Source of the DNA: Paulinella micropora
Lineage: Eukaryota; Cercozoa; Imbricatea; Euglyphida; Paulinellidae
Direction: 5' to 3'
Length of the DNA stretch: 64,000 bases
Assembly (NCBI GenBank): GCA_019918135.1
Contig: WBZZ01006482.1
Span: forward strand, 341,001 to 405,000
Shown in pieces: positions 10,189-19,712 of the stretch (position 1 is the stretch's first letter; every line of letters starts with the position of its first letter). The notes below the pieces were generated by a model that had not been told where the DNA came from, did no database searches, and saw only the letters and a list, made by a program, of their open reading frames with translations. The position numbers and the translations under genes are program-made.

Positions 10189-11232
10189 CTAAGGTAGACT
10201 GTTCGAGGACGTCCCAAATTTTGGGAGGGATTGCGCCTTGTGCCAAGTCAAAAGGAATGTCCAGCTCCCTCGTGGTAGTGCTTGTATGGTCCACGCGGTA
10301 TGATCTTTATCTGTGGGAGATATGGTATCATCCCATGTCTCAAGTTTCTTGGCGTCTTTATATACTGGAAGGTATTGTCTTACTTTAGGATCTTCCACTG
10401 AATCCAGACTCCTCCAGAAATGTAAGACTGGTTGTATTATTTGTGCCGCAGTCGAAATTCGATTCGATCGCGTATGGCGTTTGTGAGGTACTGCCATGAC
10501 TCTCATGAGATATAAATCTGAGAGCGTGTCATCGGCTACGTGTTGAGCCGCAGGCCTCATCAAGTAAAAAGCGTCTTTGGCCCATGAAATATGACCAATC
10601 GCATCTCCTTCTTTCCAACTGGGGTGAACGAGAGTGTCATTGCCCGCGCGAGGGTCTTGATCTCCGTCATCGCTCCCCTCTTGATGGACTCCTTGCGAAC
10701 GTGCCGTCCTTATCGCCTTTCTCGGTCGGTCGTAGATAGGGTCATTTTGCGCTCTCCTTATTTGCGCCTCCGTGAACTTTCCTTCCGGCACGTTCGACTC
10801 CACCCTTTTGCGGGTCTGAGTCCCCGCCGCACTTTTGCGGTCGGTGGCCCGCTTTTTCTCCAGCTCAGCCTCCTCCTTCTCCGCAATTGGTGCCCTGTAG
10901 GCATCCCGTTCCGAGATATCCTCCTGACGGATTGGTGGGACCTCTTTAAAGTCAGCCTCCATCCGTTTGAGTGCTTGATCAACGGACTCATCTTCAAGTA
11001 GGAAGGGATCATACTTAATCAGCCTTCGTACATTGACTATTTGAACTTTTCCTCTGCCCCTGATTTTATAATTCAAAGGCCCCATCTGTTCCATGATCTG
11101 GTATGGTCCTTTCCAGTGGATAAACAGCTTCGAGCTGACTCCCTGAGGAACCTGAGGATGATACAGTAGTACAATATCCCCGACCTGAAATCTGACTTGA
11201 TCCAGCAGGGCCGGCACTGACACCTTCAGCAT
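10189..11232 (-). CDS. Gypsy-2 integrase C-terminus and extra Pol domain
   Basis: A 347-residue frame. It begins in the gypsy integrase tail (QVGDIVLLYHPQVP, WKGPYQIMEQ, VRRLIKYDPFLLE) and runs without a break into a Glu/Lys/Arg-rich linker and the unknown domain with DAFYLMRPAAQHVADDTL and QYLPVYKDAKKLETWDDTI. It shows that the domain split off in Gypsy-1 (7560-8329) belongs to the same polyprotein. Its last residues depart from Gypsy-1 after LPRG, consistent with one more frameshift near 10250. Confidence 0.75.
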   Translation of the reverse strand: MLKVSVPALLDQVRFQVGDIVLLYHPQVPQGVSSKLFIHWKGPYQIMEQMGPLNYKIRGRGKVQIVNVRRLIKYDPFLLEDESVDQALKRMEADFKEVPPIRQEDISERDAYRAPIAEKEEAELEKKRATDRKSAAGTQTRKRVESNVPEGKFTEAQIRRAQNDPIYDRPRKAIRTARSQGVHQEGSDDGDQDPRAGNDTLVHPSWKEGDAIGHISWAKDAFYLMRPAAQHVADDTLSDLYLMRVMAVPHKRHTRSNRISTAAQIIQPVLHFWRSLDSVEDPKVRQYLPVYKDAKKLETWDDTISPTDKDHTAWTIQALPRGSWTFLLTWHKAQSLPKFGTSSNSLP

Positions 11233-12500
11233 CAGTCTTCCTGCGCTCCGCCTCCCTATGCGCCTGTACTATTTGCTCCGCCTCCATCTTCGCCCGAAGT
11301 CTCACCCCAAACGGCTCATCCTGATCTGCCCATGAATCTTTTGGGTGCAGCAGTGAGGCTGGGATGGCGGGCTCACGCCCATGTACCAATTGGTATGGCG
11401 AGACGGAACCTTTTGAACCACCTAACGCTGTAGAGGGTAGGCAATTCATAGCAAAGGCAAACGAGGATGCTGCCTCCACCCATGCTTTTTGGTTCTCCTT
11501 CTTCATACAATACATCTTCAACGCGGCCTTGAGGGGTCTATGCACCCGCTCTATCTTGCCGTTCGCTCTGGGGTTATAGGCGGTGACATATTGCCATTTC
11601 ATGCCGTAATATGCAGATAGCTTGTCGATGACTTCATTATTAAAGTCAGAGCCTCGATCTGAGCATATTTTTCTCGGCACCCCAATCTGTGAGATGATCC
11701 TGTCAATCAACGCCTTGGCTGTTGTTTCGCCCGTAACGTCTTTGACTGGGACCACCCATACATAGTTGGTGGCTCTGTTCATGGCCGTTAGAAGGTATCT
11801 GTAACCTTCCGTCGTGACCGGGAAAGGTCCTACATGATCAGTGTGTAAGAACTCGAACATTCCTAAGTGTAAAGGAAAAGTCCCGATCAGGCCAAAATTC
11901 GCCTTCAATGGTGTTTTGGATGTCTTGCATGGGATGCATGCATTGACCTGTTCATCAATATTCTCCTTCATCTTCTTCCACCAGAATCGTCTCGAAATGA
12001 ACATATGCGTTCTTTGTCGGCCCGGGTGCGCCAGTAGTGGGCAGTTATGAGCAGCGACAAAAATGATGTGTCTGAGTTTCTCAGGAACCCAGAGAGTCCA
12101 TTTGTCTGGTTGTGATGCATAGCGCCCGTGTTGGCCTTTGTACCACAAGAGACCGTCTCTCCACCCCATCTCCTTCTGTTGCTCCTTAATCTCCTTCGTC
12201 ATTTTCAGCTCGTTCGGGTTCTTGTATAGCTGTATTAGCTCTTTGAACTCCGGATCGAGAGCCTGTTGCTGTCTCCATGCAGTGGGTGAGGCTATGTGGA
12301 TAGTCCCATCCTCTAGCTGCACTCCTATCCTCTCAGGGTTTTCGTCTAACTCCTCCTTGTTCTCCTGCGGGGGTTCCGCATATGCTTCTTGCTTAATCTC
12401 TTCTTGTTTTATCTCCGCCTTCATATTCTCATATGCTTCATAGGACCACTCAGCATCCTCGAGGACATGTGCTGTACAACATAACCCGATCGGTTATATC
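11066..12500 (-). CDS. Gypsy-2 integrase
   Basis: The frame is open from about 12500 (first ATG 12424) and overlaps the RNase H frame at -1, as in Gypsy-1. It carries the HHCC region (AAHNCPLLAHPGRQRTH, CIPCK), then the catalytic core with HTDHVGPF, CSDRGSDFNN and GKIERVHR, so the DDE triad is intact. The frame leaves the correct phase near 11215 and ends in unrelated residues; the tail continues in the frame 11232-10189. Confidence 0.85.
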
Positions 12501-13407
12501 GGACCCCTCTCGCCATCTGCATCGACTCGATATGATGCACTTCGTATGTGCAGTCTGGGGATAGATCCTCCATTTCTGCTGATGATACGAGAGCTGCCAC
12601 TTCTGAGTGAAACTCTAGCCTGGAGAGGCTGTCAGCGACAACATTTCTCTTGCCGGGTAGATGGACCATTGTAAAATTGAAACATGACAAGAATGCCTGC
12701 CATCTCGCTAGACGGCCAGTCTGTTCATGATTCATCAGCCATAGTAAATTCTGGTGATCAGTCCTTACTATAAACTGAGGTCCACCCCATAAATACTCTC
12801 TCAACCGTTTGAGGGCCCAGACCACCGCCAATGCCTCTCTCTGTCTCGTACAATAGTTTCGCTCCGCCGAGCACAACTTTCTACTTATAAACATGATCGG
12901 GCGCAACTTTTTCTCCTCATCTTCCTGTTGTAAGACTGCGCCGATCGCGAACTTTGATGCGTCTGTGTCGACTACGAATTGCTTCGAAAAGTCGGGCATC
13001 ATCAGCACGAGTCCGCCATCCTTCGGATCTTTGTAGATGAGATCTTTGAGCGTGTTGTACGCTTCTAAGGCTTCATCATCCCACTTCTCAAAATCACCGA
13101 AGTCGATCATTCTCTCCAACTTAGCCCGAGTTGCACCCCAATTGGGTATGAACTGGCTGTAATATTGCGCCATCGCAAGAAATGAGTGCAGCTCTGTGCG
13201 ATTCTTCGGCCTCTGTCGGCTCATGATATCCTCCCTCTTCTCTTTGGATATCGAGACTCTATTGTAAGAGATTTCGTACCCCAAATATGTCACGCTTGTC
13301 TTTGCGAGTTGACATTTCTTCAAATTACATTTCAGGGCAAATATTTTGATACGCCTGAAAATGTCTGTTAGATGGTCGATGTGCTCTTCCATCGTATTGG
13401 AGTACAC
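12421..13407 (-). CDS. Gypsy-2 RT thumb and RNase H
   Basis: It starts just after the YIDD region (MYSNTMEEHIDHL). It continues through the RT connection and RNase H (VVDTDASKFAIGAVLQQ, RTDHQNLLWLMN), and ends HMRI at a TGA that overlaps the integrase ATG (ATGA). The upstream frame break at about 13430 is one T short in the run just before the YIDD codons, compared with Gypsy-1. Confidence 0.8.
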   Translation of the reverse strand: MYSNTMEEHIDHLTDIFRRIKIFALKCNLKKCQLAKTSVTYLGYEISYNRVSISKEKREDIMSRQRPKNRTELHSFLAMAQYYSQFIPNWGATRAKLERMIDFGDFEKWDDEALEAYNTLKDLIYKDPKDGGLVLMMPDFSKQFVVDTDASKFAIGAVLQQEDEEKKLRPIMFISRKLCSAERNYCTRQREALAVVWALKRLREYLWGGPQFIVRTDHQNLLWLMNHEQTGRLARWQAFLSCFNFTMVHLPGKRNVVADSLSRLEFHSEVAALVSSAEMEDLSPDCTYEVHHIESMQMARGVRYNRSGYVVQHMSSRMLSGPMKHMRI

Positions 13408-14003
13408 GATAATGTCATCGATGTAACAAATGCGTACTCTCCCGCCTTCTGTCCTCTTCTCCTCATGAAACCTCCCTCTGTCTGGTCATCATATTTGCTA
13501 CTCAGCATGCTTTGCATCGCTTTCTGAAAGAGTCCCGGGGCCTGTTTGAGTACCATCGGAAACACTTTCCACTGATATATCCATTCCTACTACAAATGCA
13601 GTCAGCCATCTGGACTTTTCATTCAGTGGAATTTGCCAGAAGCCATTCTTCAGATCAATGACTGAGTAGTATAGCTTGGCGTTCCGCAATACTCGCCTTC
13701 CCTCTTCAAGAGTAGGTAATGGATTTCGTTCCTCCTCTAAAATTTTATTGACGCGGGCATAGTTAACCGTTAAGCGCCATTCTCCCCCGGTTTAGGCACC
13801 AGTCTCGGTTGGGAAACTATTGCAGATGTCGATCTCTCAATGAAATCCTCATCGAGTAACTGCCGCGCTTGTTCTTCTGCGATCTTTGCTTCATGTATAC
13901 TCAGATTTGCCCGTCGTGGCGCCGGGGAAGGCTCAGCACCTGGTATTTTACAAATAACCGCGGTGAAGTCTTCCGGGTTGACACCTCCCGCTTGAGGGGT
14001 CAA
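13368..14003 (-). pseudogene. Gypsy-2 RT fingers and palm, broken in three frames
   Basis: Three short overlapping frames (14003-13770, 13689-13498, 13565-13368) cover one RT region that is continuous in Gypsy-1. Seen pieces are PAPRRANLSIHEAKIAEEQA, VIDLKNGFWQIPL and KQAPGLFQKAMQ. The breaks lie at a G-run (about 13786), a TA repeat (about 13577) and a T-run (about 13430). A C-run near 13999 separates it from the frame upstream. Confidence 0.75.
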
Positions 14004-14919
14004 AAATCATTTTGCTCGCCTTCAATCTCTCTTTCAAAACCTCTTTCTCCTTCTCCGTACCTGCTCCTCCTGCCAATTTCTCGTCTATCGCCGCCTTAAA
14101 CTCCTCCTCTGACATTCTCTTGTGATGCTTGAGGGGTGCTCTGTCCTCCTCCAAGCCCAACTCTTCTTCTGATATATCGTCCATTCCCGTTTTTTCATAT
14201 GTGGCAGTGTCTGGTTCGTCGTCCTCCGCCAGACCTACCAACATATCTATTAATCTCGCATATTGCAACGGAGCTTTTCGGGTGTAGAAACCATCGAAGC
14301 ATGTGAATGCTTGAGGAATCAATTTCAACTTGTCCTGGTCTCTGAGCTTCCGCTTGTATGCACTGCTCTGCTCACGAGTCCCGAGACGACAAGCCACCAC
14401 TAAGTGTTGCTTCCGTGAGGGCACCGGTATCGGATGATCAATAAGCCGGTCCCGTATCTCCTGCGCCCATATCGCCTTCTCCTTGTACATGAGTATGACC
14501 GTATATGGTTTATTATTTTCAAAAAGAGTGCGCAGGCACTTTTTCACTTCTGTCAGTGAGCGCGGCCACGTAGGCTCGTCACCCCAGAATTCGATAATAA
14601 AGCTTTTAATATCTTCTGCCGGGATATCAGGGAGTCGTCCCCTTCTCCTCGGTATAAACTCCTGTCTGTCCTTCTCTTCCACCTTTACGTGAAAGCAATA
14701 CCCGTTGGTAATATATACATCGGCCCCTGCTCCTTCTTCAAATCTCGCCAACGATGGGCACATTTTTCCCATGCATATAATCTCCTCTTTCCTCTTTTCA
14801 ATGAGATCGTCTATCGACTTTTTATCCCATTGTGTAGAGACTGTAGCCGTATAGACCTCCGCCTCTCTCTTGTCTGACAGGATTGAACCATCTTTAGACA
14901 CCGCGCATATATGCCTCAT
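13948..14919 (-). CDS. Gypsy-2 Pol linker between protease and RT
   Basis: A 323-residue frame matching Gypsy-1 residues of about 325-640: DKKSIDDLIEKRKEEIIC, SFIIEFWGDEPTWPRSLTEV and KLIPQAFTCFDGFYTRKA. It is conserved between the two elements but I recognise no known domain. It begins and ends at frame breaks (about 14905 and 13999). Confidence 0.7.
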   Translation of the reverse strand: MRHICAVSKDGSILSDKREAEVYTATVSTQWDKKSIDDLIEKRKEEIICMGKMCPSLARFEEGAGADVYITNGYCFHVKVEEKDRQEFIPRRRGRLPDIPAEDIKSFIIEFWGDEPTWPRSLTEVKKCLRTLFENNKPYTVILMYKEKAIWAQEIRDRLIDHPIPVPSRKQHLVVACRLGTREQSSAYKRKLRDQDKLKLIPQAFTCFDGFYTRKAPLQYARLIDMLVGLAEDDEPDTATYEKTGMDDISEEELGLEEDRAPLKHHKRMSEEEFKAAIDEKLAGGAGTEKEKEVLKERLKASKMIFDPSSGRCQPGRLHRGYL

Positions 14920-15814
14920 ATGCGTGTGTAATGGCCACCTGTTTCCCTTCCGATGCTACCCCTAGGTGTAGGGCCTCGTATGAGTCAATAGCATGGAGAG
15001 AGTCGACAGTATATTCTTCTCCTGGCTCTACGCCGTATATGACTCTTTTGGCGGCGCAATCAATCACTACGTTCATTGTCGCCAGTTGGTCGTACGACAA
15101 AAGAACAGATCCGTGGTATTCGGGGACAACGTAAAAGTCCACTCGATATACTCGTCCGGATTTCAATTTAAAATTTAAAGTGATGATGCCCGTTATATCC
15201 GTCCGACTACTAACTCCTTTCAAGGTGCCAGATGATTTTTTCATATTAGTTTCTAACCACGCATGGTGTTTCGTAGTAAATTTCCGGCCGACAATATTAA
15301 TATTCGCCATAGTATCATTACCAACGTTTATAAAGGTATTTAATGTTTCACAAAAAAGGTTTGTATAGCATAAAGCGTCTGGCCGGTGACTTTTTAAGGC
15401 CAAGACAAGGACCTTGTGTTCTAAAATTTGTATCCTTTTCTCGAGGTTCGCCTCCTCCTCCCTTTCCGCCGTTTTTGTAATGTCTTTTTGGGTATTGTTC
15501 ACAGGCGAAGGATGATTGTCCTTGCTTTCTCTGTTTGAGACCGTGAGGAGAGGTTGATGTCCTCCATCCTCCTTGTCTATTGTCTGTCTAGGCAAGTTGA
15601 TAAGATTGATTGCCGGTTCTATTCTTACTTTCTTCGGCTGTGGCTGCGACAGGCCCGCCTGCTTTCTCTTTGCCAGCGCTTTACTCGCCTGCCTATTAGC
15701 AGCATGCACTGTTTGTTGTCGTGATGGGTGTACTGGTATTGTACTACCTTTGAGTTGGTCTGTGGCCTGCTGTGGGCTCTTAGACTCACTGGTACCCTTG
15801 GTTGGGACCTGCAC
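14894..15814 (-). CDS. Gypsy-2 protease region
   Basis: A 306-residue frame. The coding similarity starts a little upstream (TVVQVPTKG) after the gag stop. It has a charged N-terminal part, then a retropepsin-like domain with GNDTMANINIVGRKF (near 15306-15325) and VLLSYDQLATM. As in Gypsy-1 the active-site triplet reads DTMA. It would cleave Gag and Pol. Confidence 0.78.
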   Translation of the reverse strand: MQVPTKGTSESKSPQQATDQLKGSTIPVHPSRQQTVHAANRQASKALAKRKQAGLSQPQPKKVRIEPAINLINLPRQTIDKEDGGHQPLLTVSNRESKDNHPSPVNNTQKDITKTAEREEEANLEKRIQILEHKVLVLALKSHRPDALCYTNLFCETLNTFINVGNDTMANINIVGRKFTTKHHAWLETNMKKSSGTLKGVSSRTDITGIITLNFKLKSGRVYRVDFYVVPEYHGSVLLSYDQLATMNVVIDCAAKRVIYGVEPGEEYTVDSLHAIDSYEALHLGVASEGKQVAITHAYEAYMRGV

Positions 15815-15866
15815 AACGGTGTATCGTGCAATGTTTGTTGGTTCTGTTTTCTCCCTCCTCCTCTAG

Positions 15867-16094
15867 TCATTGGACTACCTCAAATCTGTTACCTGAGTCG
15901 GCATCAGTGTCGGTAGTGGTTGCGCCTGATGTCGCATAGGCCTGTGGTGCTGAGGAACTCGAGCTTGAGCTCGAGCCGTCTGCCCAGCCCCCATCTCTGT
16001 GGTACGGGCGCTCTGCGCTGCCGTATCCACCTCGGCCAACCCATCTTCCTCCTCCTCTACCTTGAAATACACCTCTTCCTCCTCCTCTTCTCAC
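15867..16094 (-). CDS. Gypsy-2 gag C-terminal Gly/Arg-rich tail with UGA-CUA stop
   Basis: A Gly/Arg- and Ser-rich tail ending GNRFEVVQ, then TGA CTA GAG (stop at 15867-15869). It lies at -1 relative to the main gag frame, joined next to a G6 run near 16110-16120, so the step may be an indel rather than biology. The homologous tail in Gypsy-1 is at 2263-2517. Confidence 0.65.
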   Translation of the reverse strand: MRRGGGRGVFQGRGGGRWVGRGGYGSAERPYHRDGGWADGSSSSSSSSAPQAYATSGATTTDTDADSGNRFEVVQ

Positions 16095-18469
16095 AAATCC
16101 TCTCTCCCCCCGCGAGTGTATGTGCCTCGTGCGAAAGGGGCTCCTCCTCCTCGATTGATTCCTCTCCCTCCTCCTCTTCCTCGTGTTCCACCTTTTCCTC
16201 TACTTGCGGCTTCTATGGCTGCCGTCTTCTGATCATCTCTAGCGAAAAGAGAATTGATCGCGTCAGCTAGTTCGTGGTCATGGTGCGCGACATCCTGTAA
16301 TTTCCACCCCTGGTCCTTGTGCAGTCGGCGCAGAACGGCGACGGTGTTGGTTTCGTCCGACCGTACGTTCTTGAGGAGTGTGTTTCGGATGCGGGTGTCC
16401 TCGACATCGTGGTTGTACGGGCATTTCTTATTTGTGTGTTTGAAGCATTGTGCCCGTGCCCACCAACGAATACAAGGTGTGTTAGCTTCACGACTGTTCT
16501 CTCTTGGTCGCTTTCCTAGAGATCGTTTCTTATGTGCGGCTTGCGGTTGAGCAGAAGCCGATGCAGAACCGATCAAGGATGCTGTCTGGCTGTCGAGCCT
16601 CTGACAAGCGGTCATTACTTCGGTCCACAACATTTTTGGGCTCACGGCCTTAGTCGTGGCCTCAAAGACGCTCATCTCCAAAAAGTTCAAGTGCTTTACC
16701 TTGTCGAAGGTTTTGCAGTCTTGCATGAGCAGTGTGAGCTTATTTTTGTTGTAGACGTGCAAAGCACTGAGGAAATATAGGAGTATGGCTTTGTAGTTAT
16801 AAAAGAGAGTGTACTGGGTGCCCACATTTGTTAAGACAGATGCAAGCTGAGTGACAGACTGCAACTGCTCCGATACTAAATCGAAAATTTCAAACCCAAT
16901 CAATGTGCCCGTGCACAAGTGTTGGTATCCACCTGCCTTAAAGTATCGAATGAGGGCAGCAATGGCCAGAGTACAACTCATCTCTGCATGTCCACCTTTC
17001 CTTGCTAGCTCCTCCTCTCCTCTGTACTTCTCGTAAGTTATACGATCAAAACCAGCTCCAAGGAGGGATCGATCACAGAGATGTTCTAGGACTTCATACT
17101 CCTGCTCCACCTCACACTGGTTTTGCTGGAAGCATCTGTCCATCTCATTGAGCTTAGTCATGAGGATCTTCTCTGTGTCAGCCTCATTGGCAGTGATAGC
17201 ATAGAGCTTAAGGCCCCCTCCCCCAATTTTGATTTTAGCTAGGGCTGCCTGCAGCGCCTGCTTTTTCTTCTGGGAGTCAGTCAAGTTAATTACTGTTCCT
17301 CCCCCTTGGGGTCCTCCTCCTGTGGGTCCTCCTCCTGCTTTCTTGGGAGCTGGGTTAGATGTGGTAGGTGGAGCCGTTGGCTGTGGAGCCACCCGTGCTA
17401 CTGCCATTGCCACAGCTATCTTCTCCTTCTGCTCCTTCTCCTCTTTCTGTCTCGTCTCTTCTTCTTTCACCTGTCGTGCTAGATGAGTCACGAACTGTGC
17501 AAGCCCTGTGGCACTAGAGAGGAACTGTGCCTTTTCTCTCATGGAAGACTTATCAGCTCTGTTATTATTTGAGATTGTTGTGAAAGGGCCTTTAATGAGA
17601 GTGTGATTCTTCGTGTGGGCCCATTGCTTCCATGTTGGTTTTTGCTCCTTCCCCTCAAAGAGGCCCTTATGGAGTTGTGTGAGGCGTTCAAGCACCTGAC
17701 AAGACTGGTCAACCTCCTCGTAAACAGGATGTTGCCTTGTGTTGTCTTTCAGTGCTTTGTACATTTCGTTGTAAGCCCGTGTGAAGGCAGTTACAAAAGC
17801 CTCAAGGGCAAACTCAATGCCACTTTGGTTTCTACCTTCGAACTTTCTTTCTAGATTCTTGATATCAGTGGGGACACCACAGACAGACAGCCATGCTGCA
17901 GTTGTGCCTTTATTTGTCCACTGTATGTTTGTGCGTTCATAAAATTCCGCAACGAGCACAGCAGCGTAGAGTGTTGCAGATATGTCGTATATGTCGCACA
18001 GTGTAAGAGTGTCGCCATACTTGATATCCTGCAATGGCACTCTTTGGTGCTCAAACATCACTTTGTTGAAGAGAGGCTTCGCAAGGCCGGGAATTTCGAT
18101 CAGGAGGTTGCTTTGACCTTGTCCTGGTCTATTCATTTTCTCGTAAGGAATGTAGATGTGTGTTTTATAATAGGTTGGGTAGTTAAGGAAGAAGGACTCT
18201 TCATCATCATATGTAGCCAACTGTTCCCATGTATTTGGGATATTCTGGCCAACATCCTCCATCTCTCTCTCTGCCTCTGTCAATGGAGATCCTCCAGTCT
18301 GACCTGCACTCGCTTCTTGTGCATTACCCCCCCCCCCCCCTGTCGACTCTACATCGGCTGTATACGTATACTCCTCTCTCTCCTCTCCATCTCTATCCCC
18401 CCTCTCTTCTGAGTACTGAGTCTCCTGCTCCTCTCCTCCCTCACTAGGACCATAATCAGTTGGTGTCAC
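16091..18469 (-). CDS. Gypsy-2 Gag with CCCH zinc finger
   Basis: A 792-residue frame from an ATG at 18469. It has an acidic Glu/Gly-rich N-terminus, then a helical body (about residues 75-330) shared with the inverted Gypsy-1 fragment, a Lys/Glu-rich and Pro/Gly-rich hinge, a second globular part, and near residue 690 a C-x8-C-x7-C-x3-H zinc finger (CIRWWARAQC...CPYNH). A Gly/Arg tail follows. Gypsy Gag proteins usually carry CCHC knuckles; a CCCH finger is unusual. Gag would package the element RNA into particles. The frame is complete. Confidence 0.82.
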   Translation of the reverse strand: MTPTDYGPSEGGEEQETQYSEERGDRDGEEREEYTYTADVESTGGGGGNAQEASAGQTGGSPLTEAEREMEDVGQNIPNTWEQLATYDDEESFFLNYPTYYKTHIYIPYEKMNRPGQGQSNLLIEIPGLAKPLFNKVMFEHQRVPLQDIKYGDTLTLCDIYDISATLYAAVLVAEFYERTNIQWTNKGTTAAWLSVCGVPTDIKNLERKFEGRNQSGIEFALEAFVTAFTRAYNEMYKALKDNTRQHPVYEEVDQSCQVLERLTQLHKGLFEGKEQKPTWKQWAHTKNHTLIKGPFTTISNNNRADKSSMREKAQFLSSATGLAQFVTHLARQVKEEETRQKEEKEQKEKIAVAMAVARVAPQPTAPPTTSNPAPKKAGGGPTGGGPQGGGTVINLTDSQKKKQALQAALAKIKIGGGGLKLYAITANEADTEKILMTKLNEMDRCFQQNQCEVEQEYEVLEHLCDRSLLGAGFDRITYEKYRGEEELARKGGHAEMSCTLAIAALIRYFKAGGYQHLCTGTLIGFEIFDLVSEQLQSVTQLASVLTNVGTQYTLFYNYKAILLYFLSALHVYNKNKLTLLMQDCKTFDKVKHLNFLEMSVFEATTKAVSPKMLWTEVMTACQRLDSQTASLIGSASASAQPQAAHKKRSLGKRPRENSREANTPCIRWWARAQCFKHTNKKCPYNHDVEDTRIRNTLLKNVRSDETNTVAVLRRLHKDQGWKLQDVAHHDHELADAINSLFARDDQKTAAIEAASRGKGGTRGRGGGRGINRGGGAPFARGTYTRGGREDL

Positions 18470-19132
18470 ACCAGCCTGCTCATTCTCGTCTTCCGTCTTA
18501 TGTTATGAGAGTCACGTCTGCTTTTTTTTCTTCTTTTTTTCCTCTGTTATTATTATCACTCTATGCAACCTTCTTCTCCTTCTTCCTTTTCTCTGTTGAA
18601 ATAGTTATGGGGCGTCAGGCCCTACACAGAGATAACGATAGTTTGGTCAAAAGAGCTGTTTTGTAGAAGTCAGTCTGTCGTCGGACAGTGCTTCGATATT
18701 TGTCTTGCTCTTGTGTGAGAGATGCCAGTGTAATCTCCTCTGGTTTCTGCAGAGAAAATGCAAGGAAAATGGTTCAGAACAGAGAGTGGGAATGCTTTGC
18801 TCGTTTTTCCTCTGTCTGTGTGTTTGTCTGATGTTTGTTTCGCACTTGTCCTACTTGGCTTTATGCAAGCAACAAGAGGGAGTGGAGTAGGTGTGGTCTG
18901 GTGTCTTGTAGAAGAGCACACAGAAGCCAAATGTGCACAAGGGCTAAAGGTTATGCGAGCTTGTGACAAATTGATCGCTTGTTTGTAAGTTTTTTGGTTT
19001 GAGGATGAGTAGGGGTGTTTGTTTTCGTCTGATGTCTGTGCGACAGATCATCAGCGAAAAATAAATTTGTGCTTATCTGATGTCTGTACGACAGATCAGA
19101 AAAGAAATCAGCCTTTAGCTATGGGCTCCAAA
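18470..19132 (-). other. Gypsy-2 5' leader and primer-binding site
   Basis: Next to the LTR the element strand reads TTTGGAGCCCATAGC, with TGG at 19130-19128 as the start of the likely primer-binding site. The leader is non-coding and resembles that of Gypsy-1. Confidence 0.65.
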
Positions 19133-19355
19133 TGTACTATCCCCAACGATAGCTCAATGGAAGAGTAAGTCGGTAATATAACCAAACACAGTCCTCAACT
19201 TGAAAAAGAGAACGATGTCTCGTTATATTAGCTCAGTGACGCAAAGACAAAAAGCCGCCAAAAGACCAGGATTAAATTGGCATTTCAGACGTGTCCGGCC
19301 AGACGAAATCTATAAATAAGTTTTTTACCGGATAATTCGGGAGGTGATGCCCACA
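19133..19355 (-). repeat. 5' LTR of Gypsy-2
   Basis: 223-bp direct repeat of 9101-9316. It is the upstream LTR of the minus-strand element and should contain its promoter. ATAG follows at 19356-19359. Confidence 0.88.
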
Positions 19356-19359
19356 ATAG

Positions 19360-19433
19360 CGCAAACTATTTGCAGAAAGAAATCAGAAGATGTATGACGA
19401 AAATGCTATTTCCGTCATAACATCTGGAGGGGG
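19360..19433 (+). other. Gypsy-1 3' untranslated region, second part, with polypurine tract
   Basis: Continuation of Gypsy-1 beyond the nested element. It ends TCTGGAGGGGG, the polypurine tract. Across the MITE it joins TAC-TGTAGG, the LTR start, in the same way as Gypsy-2 GGGAGGGGTAC-TGTGG. Confidence 0.65.
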
Positions 19434-19435
19434 TA

Positions 19436-19709
19436 TTGCTGTTGACATTCAAGACAACAACAAAAATTAGTTTTTCATTTTTGTGTCAGATTTTCATTTT
19501 TGTGACAGTTTTTCATTTTTGTGACAAAAATTCAAATTTTCAAATTTAACGGTAACATTTCGAGAAAATTTACGATATTTTGCGGACGAATATAGCAGTT
19601 AATTTGAAAAATTCAAATTTTCACCCAAAATCAAAATTCCAACCAAAACTGAAATTCCAACCAAAACAGAAAAATCAATTTTTTTTGTTGTCTTGAATGT
19701 CAACAGCAA
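19436..19709. mobile_element. MITE with TA target duplication, Tc1/mariner-like
   Basis: 274 bp with terminal inverted repeats: TTGCTGTTGACATTCAAGAC at the left and its complement at the right, extending to about 33 bp with the poly-A/T run. It is flanked by TA on both sides (19434-19435, 19710-19711). The interior holds a small tandem repeat of TTTTCATTTTTGTGACA. It has no coding capacity and depends on a transposase elsewhere. Confidence 0.8.
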
Positions 19710-19712
19710 TAC

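Larger units (their letters stand above)
9101..19355 (-). mobile_element. Gypsy-2: complete Ty3/gypsy element nested in Gypsy-1
   Basis: It is bounded by direct repeats 9101-9316 and 19133-19355, each TGTACT...CCACA on + (TG...CA on the element strand). ATAG lies immediately outside each end (9097-9100 and 19356-19359), a 4-bp target duplication. On the minus strand the order is LTR, primer-binding site, leader, gag, UGA, pol, 3'UTR, polypurine tract, LTR. By eye the two LTRs differ by three substitutions and three small indels, so insertion was recent. Despite this, pol is broken at several places, mostly in homopolymers. Confidence 0.9.
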
